A stretch of DNA of 64,000 nt from Chloroflexota bacterium (GCA_011525385.1 WTGF01000086.1:62001-126000); one strand, 5' to 3'. Positions 8,508-17,088 are shown, numbered from the stretch's first letter. The notes: generated by a model from the sequence alone, not told the origin. Numbers and translations are program-made.

Positions 8508-9378
8508 AGAGAATTATGAAATAGGCAATACCAGCCAACGTGACCGTAATCTGGATCGGACGGTCGGAGAGTAAGATTTCTTCAGGCGCGCTGGCAGTTT
8601 CTTCGACATGCAGCAAGTATAAGTAGCGCAACAAGCCATAAAGCACAAATGGGACCGTAATCAGTCCCCAGTTCGCTCCGTGCTTGGTCATCGTTTCCAC
8701 TTCTATCGTATACAGAATGTAGGTAATGAGCGTGGAAGTAGTGACGATCCTCAGCATGTCGTCGAGCAGGGGAAGATTGTATTGCCGGAATGTTGGGCGC
8801 GTGTTCTCGGCTTGATCGCCTAGCATAACGAGTTCTTGCCGGCGCTTGCCAACCACCAGGAACAACGCGAGCAAACCGGTAAAGGCATATAACCAGGGTG
8901 AAACTTCGACGCCGATGACCACGCCACCGACCATAACCCGAATAACAAAGCCCGCTGCTACGATGAGTACATCAAGCAAGGCGATGCGCTTCAGACGAAG
9001 CGAATAAACTATCTGAACAAGCAGATATAAGGCGAGCAGAAGGAATAGCTCGAAGTCCAAGCTATAGGCGAGTCCCAAGCTGAGAAAAGCGAGTATGGCT
9101 GATGCCAGCTTCGCGACCGTCGCAGAGAGTACGCCAGAGGCGATTGGACGATGGCGTTTGCTCGGATGCGCTCGGTCCTGATCTCGGTCCATCAGGTCGT
9201 TGATGATGTACACGCTGCCCGAAACAAGAACGAGCAATCCAGCGGCGGCGATCACCCGAATCAACAAATCGAATTCCAGAAGTTTGGCGTCGAACAGAAT
9301 CGCGGGGAAAACGAAAAGAATATTTTTGGTCCATTGCTGAGGGCGCATGGATCGGAATAGCGCGCGAAACGTACTCAA
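8497..9378 (-). CDS. UbiA-family prenyltransferase, decaprenyl-phosphate phosphoribosyltransferase type
   Basis: 293 residues with about eight or nine transmembrane helices. Two Asp-rich UbiA motifs are present: NDLMDRDQDRAHPSKRHRPI (about 60-79) and YSLRLKRIALLDVLI (about 125-139). The opening LFRSMRPQQWTKNILFVFP is characteristic of the branch that moves phosphoribose from PRPP to a polyprenyl phosphate, the first step to prenyl-phosphate arabinose in mycobacteria; other UbiA enzymes usually lack RPxQWxKN. The TTG start at 9378 is supported by GAGG six bases upstream and by the position of the first helix. It heads the operon with mevalonate and isopentenyl phosphate kinases, so a prenyl phosphate substrate fits the context. 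Confidence 0.85.
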   Translation of the reverse strand: MSTFRALFRSMRPQQWTKNILFVFPAILFDAKLLEFDLLIRVIAAAGLLVLVSGSVYIINDLMDRDQDRAHPSKRHRPIASGVLSATVAKLASAILAFLSLGLAYSLDFELFLLLALYLLVQIVYSLRLKRIALLDVLIVAAGFVIRVMVGGVVIGVEVSPWLYAFTGLLALFLVVGKRRQELVMLGDQAENTRPTFRQYNLPLLDDMLRIVTTSTLITYILYTIEVETMTKHGANWGLITVPFVLYGLLRYLYLLHVEETASAPEEILLSDRPIQITVTLAGIAYFIILYVL

Positions 9379-9486
9379 CCTGAGCCTCGCTGCTTAGACA
9401 GTAGACAGGTTTATTAGTTTAGTGTTATCGTCCAGCTTTGCCAGATGCATTTGCCACAGCAAGAACTTGGTCTGCGAATTGGAACT

Positions 9487-10485
9487 ATGGTCACTGAATA
9501 TACTGCAACGGCCAGGGCGCATTCAAATATTGCGTTTATCAAGTATTGGGGCAACAAGGATTCCGGGATTCGGCTTCCGGCGAATTCGTCGCTCAGCATG
9601 AATCTTGCAGCATTGCATTCGACGACCAGAGTAATCTGGTCTGACGCGCTGGAAGAAGACCGCTTGATGATTAACGAAGAGCCCGCGGCGCTGTCAGCGT
9701 TGCTTAGAGTCCGCGCGCATCTCGATATTTTGCGGGCAGAACTGGGATCAACCTTACACGCCGATGTATCTTCGAAGAACAATTTTCCCATGGGCGCTGG
9801 TATTGCATCATCCGCGTCCGCTTTCGCTGCACTGACTGTAGCGGCAACAACTGCGCTCGGCATGCGGCTTTCCGAGCGCGAATTGAGTGTGTTGGCGCGG
9901 CGTGGATCCGGCTCGGCAGCGCGCTCGATTCCTGTAGGTTTTGTTGAATGGCACGCTGGCAGCGCGGACAAGGAATCATATGCGGAGTCTATTGCAAGTC
10001 CAGATTATTGGCCGCTTGAAGACGTGATCGCGGTTATCAGCCGAGATCACAAACATGTCGGTTCAACAGCGGGTCATGCCACGGCCAATACCAGTATCTT
10101 GCAGAGGGTGAGGGTCGAAACCGCGGCCGCTCGACTCGAGAGCGCGAAACATGCTATTCTAGCGCGCGACTTTGAGGGTTTGGCCCCCGTAGTAGAAAAA
10201 GATAGCAATTTGATGCACGCTGTCATGATGACCGGCGAGCCCTCGCTATTCTATTGGTTGCCGAAATCCTTGCGAATCATGCTCGCTGTTCAAGAGTGGC
10301 GGCGACAAGGTCTACAAGTGTGTTATACACTGGATGCCGGTCCAAATGTTCATTGCATTTGCGGCGCTGAGGACGCAGCCGCGGTCGCGGCCCGACTGAA
10401 AGAACTTGATTTGGATATTGAAGTCATCCGTTCATCCGTTGGCGGAGGCGCGCAGCTATTGAACGTGAATGACCGGAGTGATTAG
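9487..10485 (+). CDS. Mevalonate (di)phosphate decarboxylase
   Basis: 332 residues from ATG 9487; an in-frame ATG at 9445 would add 14 residues not expected in the family. GHMP-type decarboxylase: ARAHSNIAFIKYWGNKD (about 8-24), PANSSLSMNL, PMGAGIASSASAFAALT (about 99-115), GSGSAARSIPVGFVEW and the catalytic Asp in TLDAGPNVH (about 279-287). The family decarboxylates either mevalonate 5-diphosphate or, in Roseiflexus and haloarchaea, mevalonate 5-phosphate. The adjacent isopentenyl phosphate kinase and the lack of a phosphomevalonate kinase here favour the monophosphate reaction, but sequence alone does not settle it. Divergent from the prenyltransferase gene across about 108 bases. Confidence 0.9.
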   Translation: MVTEYTATARAHSNIAFIKYWGNKDSGIRLPANSSLSMNLAALHSTTRVIWSDALEEDRLMINEEPAALSALLRVRAHLDILRAELGSTLHADVSSKNNFPMGAGIASSASAFAALTVAATTALGMRLSERELSVLARRGSGSAARSIPVGFVEWHAGSADKESYAESIASPDYWPLEDVIAVISRDHKHVGSTAGHATANTSILQRVRVETAAARLESAKHAILARDFEGLAPVVEKDSNLMHAVMMTGEPSLFYWLPKSLRIMLAVQEWRRQGLQVCYTLDAGPNVHCICGAEDAAAVAARLKELDLDIEVIRSSVGGGAQLLNVNDRSD

Positions 10486-10491
10486 TTTTGC

Positions 10492-10521
10492 TTGCGCTAT
10501 TTCAGGCGTAAGTCCTATAAT
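10492..10521 (+). promoter_or_regulatory. Sigma70-type promoter for rseP
   Basis: A perfect -10 hexamer TATAAT (10516-10521) lies 18 bases after TTGCGC (10492-10497). Transcription would begin about 28 bases before the rseP start codon, which is preceded by AAGGTGA. The -35 is only a partial match. Confidence 0.55.
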
Positions 10522-10556
10522 GTAAGCAAGCTGAAGCCAGAACAAGGTGATAATTC

Positions 10557-12059
10557 ATGATCTTCCCCGCTGCAGGCAACGACATCATATTGGCGGTATT
10601 GGCGTTTGGAATCATCTTGATCCCCGCCATCATCATTCACGAATTGGGGCACTTCTTTGCTGCCAAGCTGGTCGGCATCAATGTTTTGGAATTCGGCATT
10701 GGATTCCCGCCTCGCTTGGGCAGATTGTTTATGTGGGGGGAAACCGAATTCACCATCAACTTGCTTCCTATTGGCGGGTTTGTGCGTCCGCTAGGCGAGG
10801 ACATGATCGGTCCGGCCGTCGACGATAAATTGAAGCGGGATCGCGAAACTCTGGAAGAGCGGCTTGACAATTATGGCGGGCGCTTGACCGAGCGAGAACA
10901 ATTGCGTTTGCGCGGCGTCAACGAGCAGCGAATGATGTCGGTAAACGAAGCGCCGCCGCTGGCACGGATATTCTTTATGGCGGCCGGCGCGCTTGCCAAT
11001 TTCGCCACGGCCATGATCCTTTTCTTCATTGTCGCACTGATTGGCTTGCCGACTCAAGTTGGTGGTTTGGCGCAATTGGTGGCAATCCCGGATGGCTCGC
11101 TGTTTGCTGACAGTCCTGCAAAGGTCGGCGACGCCATCGAAATGGTAAACGGCGAGCGCTTTGATGATTTCGAGGCGTTTTACGAGATTCTGGAATCGTA
11201 TGATAGAGATACGATAACGTTTTCGCTGCTGCGACAAGAGACAGGCGAGCCGTATACGGTTATGGTCAGGCCGGGTTTCGAAGGGCGACGCGCCTTCGTA
11301 CAGGTCGTTGGGGTGCGGGAAGAATCGCCCGCATTCCAAGCAGGTATCCAACCGGGCGACCTGCTTACCCACATTAATTCAGCGCTGATTCCGGCGACAG
11401 GCGACGCAGTAGCAGTACTCCGGGAGATAACGCGCGAACATGAAGGTCGCGTCATGAACTTGACGTTCTTGCGCGACCTGGACGATCGCGAGCGGCTTCA
11501 ATTTGATATTCGAATTGTACCGCGCGTAAACCCGCCGGAAGGCGAAGGACGGCTGGGTGTCGCAATAAGATCCCAGTTCGGTTTGAATGACGAGACTCGT
11601 TTCGCAAATGCCGGTTACAGGACGGAGTTGATTCCTCAAAGCATTTCAGCAGCTATTTCTCACAGCCTTCAAACGACCCGCACGACCTTCGAGCTTATCG
11701 CTTCGATTCCGGGACGTCTCCTTGATGGATCACTGAGCGGCAGGGATGCGCGTCCAATTAGCATTATTGGCATTAGCAAAATCGGCGGCGAATTTCTCCA
11801 GCGCAGCTTACAAGAAGGTCCTGGATTAATGCTCAATTTCATTGCGCTCATCAGTATATTCCTGGGAATCAGCAATCTACTGCCGATACCGGCCCTAGAT
11901 GGCGGCCGAATCGTGTTTGTCTTGCTTGAGATATTGCGTGGCAAGCCAATCAACCCCAGGATTGAAGCGCGCATTCACCAGATCGGAATCTTGCTTTTGC
12001 TGGTGCTGGGAGTGATCATAATGGTCATCGATCTGTTGGATCCGCCCAGCATAACCTAG
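10557..12059 (+). CDS. rseP: RseP-type site-2 intramembrane zinc metalloprotease (M50)
   Basis: 500 residues. The enzyme cleaves membrane-embedded substrates such as anti-sigma factors or remnant signal peptides. The zinc site HELGH (about 25-29) is in the first helix and the second ligand motif NLLPIPALDGGRIVF (about 442-456) is near the C-terminus. Two PDZ domains lie between: one around LFADSPAKVGDAIEMVNGE, one around PAFQAGIQPGDLLTHINS. It is longer than the roughly 430-450 residues common in the family, mainly because of a charged stretch of some 50 residues (about 85-135) between the first helix and the second. The ATG follows AAGGTGA by eight bases. The HEAT-repeat gene starts 17 bases downstream. 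Confidence 0.94.
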   Translation: MIFPAAGNDIILAVLAFGIILIPAIIIHELGHFFAAKLVGINVLEFGIGFPPRLGRLFMWGETEFTINLLPIGGFVRPLGEDMIGPAVDDKLKRDRETLEERLDNYGGRLTEREQLRLRGVNEQRMMSVNEAPPLARIFFMAAGALANFATAMILFFIVALIGLPTQVGGLAQLVAIPDGSLFADSPAKVGDAIEMVNGERFDDFEAFYEILESYDRDTITFSLLRQETGEPYTVMVRPGFEGRRAFVQVVGVREESPAFQAGIQPGDLLTHINSALIPATGDAVAVLREITREHEGRVMNLTFLRDLDDRERLQFDIRIVPRVNPPEGEGRLGVAIRSQFGLNDETRFANAGYRTELIPQSISAAISHSLQTTRTTFELIASIPGRLLDGSLSGRDARPISIIGISKIGGEFLQRSLQEGPGLMLNFIALISIFLGISNLLPIPALDGGRIVFVLLEILRGKPINPRIEARIHQIGILLLLVLGVIIMVIDLLDPPSIT

Positions 12060-12076
12060 CACTGCGAGGCAGAGGA

Positions 12077-13069
12077 ATGACAAAGTCGGAGATTACGTTG
12101 GAAGAACCGGGTTTAAGAAAGCCTGAGTTGACTGAAGTTATCAAGGCATTGCAAAGCGAGGTCCATTCGGATTCATCAACTCATTCGTCTACCGTGATCT
12201 ATGGATTATCCGATTTGTCCGAACTTGAATTGGGTCGGTTGGCGTCAGTTTGGGCGGGCTTGCCCGCGACCTACAAACACCGAATCCTCAAGCAATTGGT
12301 CGAGACCAGCGAAGCGGTATTCGAATTGGATTACGGCGCGTTTGCTCATATAAACCTGACAGATAAAAGCAGTCTGGTTCGGTCAGCGGCCATTGAGTTG
12401 CTTTGGTCTGATGAGTCCGTTGCGACAATGCGGCAGTTGATGGACCTGGCACGCAGCGACAGGTCTGATGATGTGCGCGCCCAAGCGTTTTCGGGTTTGG
12501 GTCGGTTTGTTCTTTTGGGAGAATACGGGGACATTCCGCCAAATGACGCGCGCGAGGCGCAGGAGTTGGCACTTGTTACCGTCAAGGATCATCATGCGCC
12601 GATAGAGATCCGCTGCCGGGCGCTGGAGGCAATTGCCAATTCAAGTCATCCGGAAGCAGCGGCATTGATCCGGAAAGCATATGATGATGGCAATCACTTG
12701 CTGAAGGTCAGCGCGATTTATGCCATGGGCCGAACCTGCGACAAGATGTGGCGCGATACCGTCCTCAAAGAATTGGAGAGCAGCGACAATCAAATCGTGT
12801 ACGAATCGGTTCAAGCCTGTGGCGCGCTGCAACTGGAAGAAAGCGTTCGATTGATCGGGGACTTAATCGCCGGCGACGATCGAGAGATTCAGTTAATGGC
12901 TATATGGGCTCTGGGTGAGATCGGTGGAAGGCGCGCATTCGAAATCCTATGCGATCTGGAGGAGACCGTTGAAGACCGGGAAATCCTGGAAGCCGTTGAA
13001 GACGCCGTCGATGCCGCAAGTTTCAGCTTGAGCATGTCATCGCTCGACTTCGAGTTCGACAACATCTAG
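12077..13069 (+). CDS. HEAT-repeat protein
   Basis: 330 residues, no signal peptide or membrane segment. Several helical repeats of about 30 residues are visible, for example SLVRSAAIELLWS, DDVRAQAFSGLGRFV, IEIRCRALEAIANSS, HLLKVSAIYAMGRT, QIVYESVQACGAL and REIQLMAIWALGEIGG. These match the HEAT/PBS-lyase repeat pattern (alternating hydrophobic positions, Gly at helix ends). Such proteins act as adaptors or phycobilin-lyase-like scaffolds; no specific partner can be read. It probably forms an operon with rseP. Confidence 0.85.
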   Translation: MTKSEITLEEPGLRKPELTEVIKALQSEVHSDSSTHSSTVIYGLSDLSELELGRLASVWAGLPATYKHRILKQLVETSEAVFELDYGAFAHINLTDKSSLVRSAAIELLWSDESVATMRQLMDLARSDRSDDVRAQAFSGLGRFVLLGEYGDIPPNDAREAQELALVTVKDHHAPIEIRCRALEAIANSSHPEAAALIRKAYDDGNHLLKVSAIYAMGRTCDKMWRDTVLKELESSDNQIVYESVQACGALQLEESVRLIGDLIAGDDREIQLMAIWALGEIGGRRAFEILCDLEETVEDREILEAVEDAVDAASFSLSMSSLDFEFDNI

Positions 13070-13158
13070 GTTTATGTCGAACTTGAAACTCGCTGCAGCA
13101 CTCATGAAGTGAGTATGGCTCGCTCAAGATCCTCGCAGCAACTCAGATCGACAGCGGG

Positions 13159-13488
13159 TTATTGGGCAAACATCGTTTGCAATTTCATCGCCAGGCTCAT
13201 ATCACCAAGAATCTTGAGCTTTCCGGTCATGAATGCTTGCATCGCATTCAGTTGGCCGGTGGAGACCGCGTGCCAGTCGTCAGCGCTAGCTTTCAAGGTC
13301 ATCGCCGGCTCGTTGATTTCGCCTTCGCCGTGTTCGATCGATCCACTGCTAATCTTGAACCAAAACATGCCGCCATTGTCTCCGCTAAGATCAAAGAGGA
13401 TGGTTGCATCTATGCCGTCGGCCTTTTCCGGCAGGAATCGCTCAGCCATGTTCGGAAATATGTTCTTGACTTCGTCGGCAGCAGCCAT
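13159..13488 (-). CDS. SCP2 sterol-binding domain protein
   Basis: 109 residues, a single SCP2-like lipid-binding domain. Seen: ILFDLSGDNGGMFWFKISSG, PAMTLKASADDWHAVSTG, and the ending MTGKLKILGDMSLAMKLQTM, the usual KxKxxGDxxLAxxL pattern of this family. The domain binds hydrophobic ligands such as acyl-CoAs. The ATG follows AAGGAG at six bases and a promoter lies upstream. It is monocistronic. Confidence 0.92.
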   Translation of the reverse strand: MAAADEVKNIFPNMAERFLPEKADGIDATILFDLSGDNGGMFWFKISSGSIEHGEGEINEPAMTLKASADDWHAVSTGQLNAMQAFMTGKLKILGDMSLAMKLQTMFAQ

Positions 13489-13531
13489 AAGAAACTCCTT
13501 GGACTCGTTTCGCGTATTTCAATCCTGGATT

Positions 13532-13560
13532 AGTATACAATTGTTGCCGCAACCGCCCAA
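13532..13560 (-). promoter_or_regulatory. Promoter of the SCP2 gene
   Basis: Reading the minus strand: TTGGGC (13555-13560), 17 bases, TATACT (13532-13537). Only about 40 bases separate the -10 from the SCP2 start codon. Confidence 0.55.
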
Positions 13561-13598
13561 GAGCAGCTTAGGCTAACCGTACCAGACGAAGATATACA

Positions 13599-15287
13599 AT
13601 GCGACTGTCTATCATTTCCAGTTTGCTACTTCTCTTTGTTGCTTCAGGATGCACGTTTTTTGGCTCGACGGAGAATTCAGTTTCCGCGCAAGCCGCGACA
13701 ACTGTTTCTGAAGTGGGAGCTACAGCGACGAGCGCGCCATTCGTAACAGCAACGCTACAAATACCGCAGATAGAGCTTTCGCCCACCGGCGATTTGCGGC
13801 AAACAGAAAGGCGCGACACTGTTGTTGCTACTGCGACACTTCCCCCGCAATTGGCATCCCGTTTTGCCGATGCAACCGGGGACGCCGGCGTCGCGACAGT
13901 CAAGCCGCAATCGTTGAACGATGTTGCAGAGTATGTCGTAGCCTGGGGCGATACGTTATCAAGGATCGCCTCAATTCACGGGCTGTCCATAGAAACACTG
14001 GTGGCGATAAACGACTTGCCGAACCCCGACTTGCTGAAGGTTGGACAAATCATCAAGCTGCCGGCGCCGCCCGAAGCAAATGGACCGTCGTTTCGTATTC
14101 TGCCGGATACGAGGCTAGTGCGTTCTTATGGCGCTCAATCCTTTGATGTCCAGGGTTATGTTGATGCGCAACCTGGCATATTGCGCAAAATGGGCGGCAC
14201 CGTTGTGTCGCGTCAAGCGGACGGCAGTACCGTCAATATCGCACTGTCGGCTAGCGAAACCGTGCAACGGGTCTCGTTGGATTTCAGTGTCGATCCGCGT
14301 GTCTTGCTGGCCTTCCTGGAATACCGGGCCGGGCTGCTTTCAAATCTTGATGTCGAAGGCGAGCAGTTGGTTTATCCTTTATTCTCGCCAGAAGCGTCAG
14401 GCGGTATTGCCCGGCCCGGGCTATATGCCCAGTTGATCTGGTTAGCTGATCAACTCAATGATGGATACTACGGCAAAAAGTATCGCGGCGACACTATTAT
14501 TGATTTCGCGGACGGCAGCCGCCTGCTTTATCATCAAGATCTAAACGCTGGCACTGCCGCAATTCAGCATGTATTCGCCAGAATGACTTCCGGAGCGAGT
14601 TGGGCGCACGATGTTGGCGACGGGGGCTTCTATCTCGTATATCGCACCCTGTTTGGCGAACCTTTTGCAGATTACGAGCAGGGAGATGCCACCGCCTTGA
14701 GACAGCCCAAGCTGAGCCTGCCGTTTCGTCCGGGCGAGGTTTGGCGATTTACGGGCGGGTATCACGGCGGCTGGGGAAACGGCAGCGCTTGGGCTTCGGT
14801 CGATTTCGCTCCGCCTAAAGAGGCGGGCCCGGTATCTTATTGTTATACAAGCAGTTTTCCGGTTACCGCGGTCGCTCGCGGCAAAATTGCCAGGCTGTCT
14901 GAAGGCGCTGTAGTTCTGGATCTCGATCTGGACGGCAATGAGGGAAGTGGTTGGACAATCTTGTATTTGCATACCTCTCATGCGGAGTCATTGGAAATGG
15001 GTCAGATTGTGGAAGCGGGCGAGGTCCTGGGTTACCCCTCGTGCGAAGGCGGCTATTCAACAGCGACTCATCTACATATTGCCCGCCGCTATAATGGAGA
15101 ATGGATACCCGCCGACTGCGTCAATTGCCCAATTTCGCTGCGTATACCGCCTTTCACGATGAGTGACTGGCAAGTGGTCGGATTGAAGAATCAACCATAT
15201 CAGGGTTTTATGGTCCACTCGGCGGATAATCGCAGTGTGATTGCCGAGCAGGGTAGATACACAAATATTAATCAAATATCATGGTAA
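13599..15287 (+). CDS. LysM and M23-family peptidase lipoprotein
   Basis: 562 residues. A lipoprotein signal (MRLSIISSLLLLFVASGC, lipobox VASGC) is followed by a Ser/Thr/Ala-rich linker, a LysM peptidoglycan-binding domain (about 108-153; VVAWGDTLSRIASIHGLS...LKVGQIIKLP), a central region of about 170 residues without a recognised fold, and a C-terminal lysostaphin-type M23 region (about 385-510). The M23 part keeps THLHIARR with the HxH pair and SVDFAPP as the GxDF-like motif, so a zinc site is likely, although the first His must be the one in GYHGGWGNG. A cell-wall endopeptidase or wall-binding role is expected. An SH3b protein follows 25 bases later. Confidence 0.88.
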   Translation: MRLSIISSLLLLFVASGCTFFGSTENSVSAQAATTVSEVGATATSAPFVTATLQIPQIELSPTGDLRQTERRDTVVATATLPPQLASRFADATGDAGVATVKPQSLNDVAEYVVAWGDTLSRIASIHGLSIETLVAINDLPNPDLLKVGQIIKLPAPPEANGPSFRILPDTRLVRSYGAQSFDVQGYVDAQPGILRKMGGTVVSRQADGSTVNIALSASETVQRVSLDFSVDPRVLLAFLEYRAGLLSNLDVEGEQLVYPLFSPEASGGIARPGLYAQLIWLADQLNDGYYGKKYRGDTIIDFADGSRLLYHQDLNAGTAAIQHVFARMTSGASWAHDVGDGGFYLVYRTLFGEPFADYEQGDATALRQPKLSLPFRPGEVWRFTGGYHGGWGNGSAWASVDFAPPKEAGPVSYCYTSSFPVTAVARGKIARLSEGAVVLDLDLDGNEGSGWTILYLHTSHAESLEMGQIVEAGEVLGYPSCEGGYSTATHLHIARRYNGEWIPADCVNCPISLRIPPFTMSDWQVVGLKNQPYQGFMVHSADNRSVIAEQGRYTNINQISW

Positions 15288-15312
15288 CAAGCTAAGGACC
15301 TGATTATTCAAA

Positions 15313-16080
15313 ATGTATGAATTGCTTTGGTTCTTGAGCTCGACAGCGGTGATCTGGATCCTGGCGGCGCCGAACGTTGTCGTGGGCGCGCAGGCGCAAC
15401 GAACCGCCACACCCATTACCGTCAGACTTGTGACCGCAACACCACCAGGTGTCCAGCCTTTCCCTCCAACAGTTACCAGCCTACCGACAGCGACATTGCC
15501 TGGTCCGACCTTCCTACAGGCGCCCGTGACCGCCGGCAATATCAACGTTCGCGCTGCTCCTGATCTGGAAAGCGAAGTACTGGGGACGATTTCCTTCGGC
15601 ACCCTCTATCCGGCCCTGCGTCGCTATTTTCAGTGGTACGAATTGCGCTACGAGCCCTCTCCAAACGGCAGAGCGTGGGTCTACGGAGAACTGGTAGAGG
15701 TAACAGGTGATCTAGATAACATTCAAGTTGTGGACAATTTTGCCGATATCAGCGTCATTCCAGGTGACGACAATAGCCTTGAAGCGGAGGGCGGTGAGGC
15801 AGCTGGGGAATCGGGCGACGATTCGCGCGTTTTAGTTATCTCCACGGAAGACGGGGCAGCAGGACGTTCAGAGACCGAGAGAATGGCGTCTCCCTTACCA
15901 ACCTTTACGCGTCCTCCAGATCTGCCACCTATCATCCCAACCGGCAGAAGTGACCAGCCGACTCAAAATGAAGTCCGCACAGACACCGATCGCCGCTCGG
16001 AATTCCCGCCCTTGTTTCCGATCGTGATGCTCGCTGGATTCGGCCTTGTCGGGCTGCTAATCAACTTGATCCGTCAGTGA
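15313..16080 (+). CDS. SH3b-domain protein with C-terminal membrane anchor
   Basis: 255 residues. A hydrophobic N-terminal segment looks like a signal peptide ending near VVVGAQA. A Thr/Pro-rich stretch follows, then one bacterial SH3 domain (about 76-140; AGNINVRAAPDLESEVLGTI), a long acidic and Pro-rich linker and a C-terminal transmembrane helix (PIVMLAGFGLVGLLINLIRQ). The SH3b domain suggests binding to the cell wall, with the protein spanning or leaving the membrane. It is in an operon with the LysM-M23 lipoprotein. Exact function unknown. Confidence 0.85.
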   Translation: MYELLWFLSSTAVIWILAAPNVVVGAQAQRTATPITVRLVTATPPGVQPFPPTVTSLPTATLPGPTFLQAPVTAGNINVRAAPDLESEVLGTISFGTLYPALRRYFQWYELRYEPSPNGRAWVYGELVEVTGDLDNIQVVDNFADISVIPGDDNSLEAEGGEAAGESGDDSRVLVISTEDGAAGRSETERMASPLPTFTRPPDLPPIIPTGRSDQPTQNEVRTDTDRRSEFPPLFPIVMLAGFGLVGLLINLIRQ

Positions 16081-16160
16081 ATCTCAGTTGCAGGCAAGAA
16101 AATATACTTCCGCCGCATGGCGGGCAAGTTTTACAGAGTATTGCAAAATCAGCGGCTATT

Positions 16161-16586
16161 CTAGTAGCTGCTGCAGGTGCCGCAACCTTCGGTGGTTGCG
16201 CCGCTTTGGTCATCAGAGGACTTAAAAGAGTGTCCACAGCCGCAACTGGAAACGGCGTTAGGATTGTCGATGCGAAAGCCCCCGCCGATCAAGGTATCGA
16301 CGTAATCGATTGTCGCTCCACGCAGATACATCATGCTGGTTGGATCTACTAGCAGGCGTACACCATCGGCTGATATCACAGTATCACCAGCCTCAGCAGA
16401 TTCCTGAAATGCCATGCCGTATTGCATGCCCGAGCAACCGCCGCCTGTTACGAAGACGCGCAATGCGTGCTCGGGAATCTCGCGCTGTTCCAGCAAATCC
16501 TTTATGATGGTGACGGCCGCTGGCGTTACCGTCAATACGGAACTGTCCACTTGAACTGCTGTCTGCGTTTGCTGAGCAAGCGCCAT
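16161..16586 (-). CDS. A-type iron-sulfur carrier (IscA/ErpA family) with Cys-rich tail
   Basis: 141 residues. HesB/IscA domain: LTVTPAAVTIIKDLLEQR, the first cluster Cys in VTGGGCSGMQYGM (about residue 50), and the C-terminal pair in SSCGCGHSF. Such proteins hold and deliver Fe-S clusters to apo-enzymes. After the CGC motif an extra tail carries two further Cys (EGCGTCSSY), which the standard family lacks. A sigma70-like promoter stands directly upstream and the gene converges on the SH3b gene. It is alone, not in an isc/suf cluster, as is common for ErpA. Confidence 0.93.
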   Translation of the reverse strand: MALAQQTQTAVQVDSSVLTVTPAAVTIIKDLLEQREIPEHALRVFVTGGGCSGMQYGMAFQESAEAGDTVISADGVRLLVDPTSMMYLRGATIDYVDTLIGGGFRIDNPNAVSSCGCGHSFKSSDDQSGATTEGCGTCSSY

Positions 16587-16619
16587 GGTCTTTCCTCTCT
16601 CTGTACCAGATCCGTCGCC

Positions 16620-16648
16620 AGTTTAACATAGGTCATATAAGGTGTCAA
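16620..16648 (-). promoter_or_regulatory. Promoter of the A-type Fe-S carrier gene
   Basis: Minus strand: TTGACA (16643-16648), 17 bases, TAAACT (16620-16625). The -35 is a perfect match. The start codon at 16586 is about 27 bases past the expected transcription start. Confidence 0.65.
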
Positions 16649-16693
16649 TTTCGCGAAGGCCGGGTAGTGTATCGATTTCGGTTGAAACAGGAA

Positions 16694-16802
16694 ATTTTAA
16701 CCACCGAGGGGCGCGTAGACACAGCCCTTCGACACCGAGAGCACCGAGAAAAATCTTACGGTATTGTTGCTCTCCGTGTTCTTTGCGGATTTGTAGTGAA
16801 AT
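16694..16802. repeat. Imperfect palindromic element built of ACCGAG-like units
   Basis: In a 480-base stretch without genes. The element contains several CACCGAG / ACACAG units, and ACACCGAGAGCA (16732-16743) pairs with TGCTCTCCGTGT (16768-16779) with one mismatch around a 24-base loop. The flanks (AACCACC and GTAGTG) are weakly complementary. The design resembles widespread intergenic palindromes made of ACCACAGAG-like units in environmental genomes. Open frames over it look like chance. The rest of 16649-17129 shows only a candidate operator near 17089. Confidence 0.5.
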
Positions 16803-17088
16803 GAATTATTTCAATTTCAACCGAATTCGATACAGTAACCGAAGGCCCATCTTGATGGATACAGTTCTGTTTTTCTCACCAGTCGCGGCGGACTCTTCCC
16901 TCAAAACTGCCAGCCACCGCGAACTAGCGAGTCCGGCAAGTATTCTATGATCTATTATTTTCGACACTCCCAACGCCAAAGTTAACGCCATGAGGAATTG
17001 CCCCTTAATTCAGTGTTTATTCGTTTGCGCGAAATTAACCCTGAACATATACTGAAATCGCTAAACACGCTGAAATATTTCGCCGATC

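Noticed and set aside
9445..9486. Upstream ATG for the decarboxylase
   Set aside because: The 14 added residues are not expected in the family and 9487 starts just before the conserved region.
16642..16950. Possible 102-residue gene on plus strand
   Set aside because: It is read through the palindromic element, has no ribosome site and gives a low-complexity Arg/Ser-rich protein.
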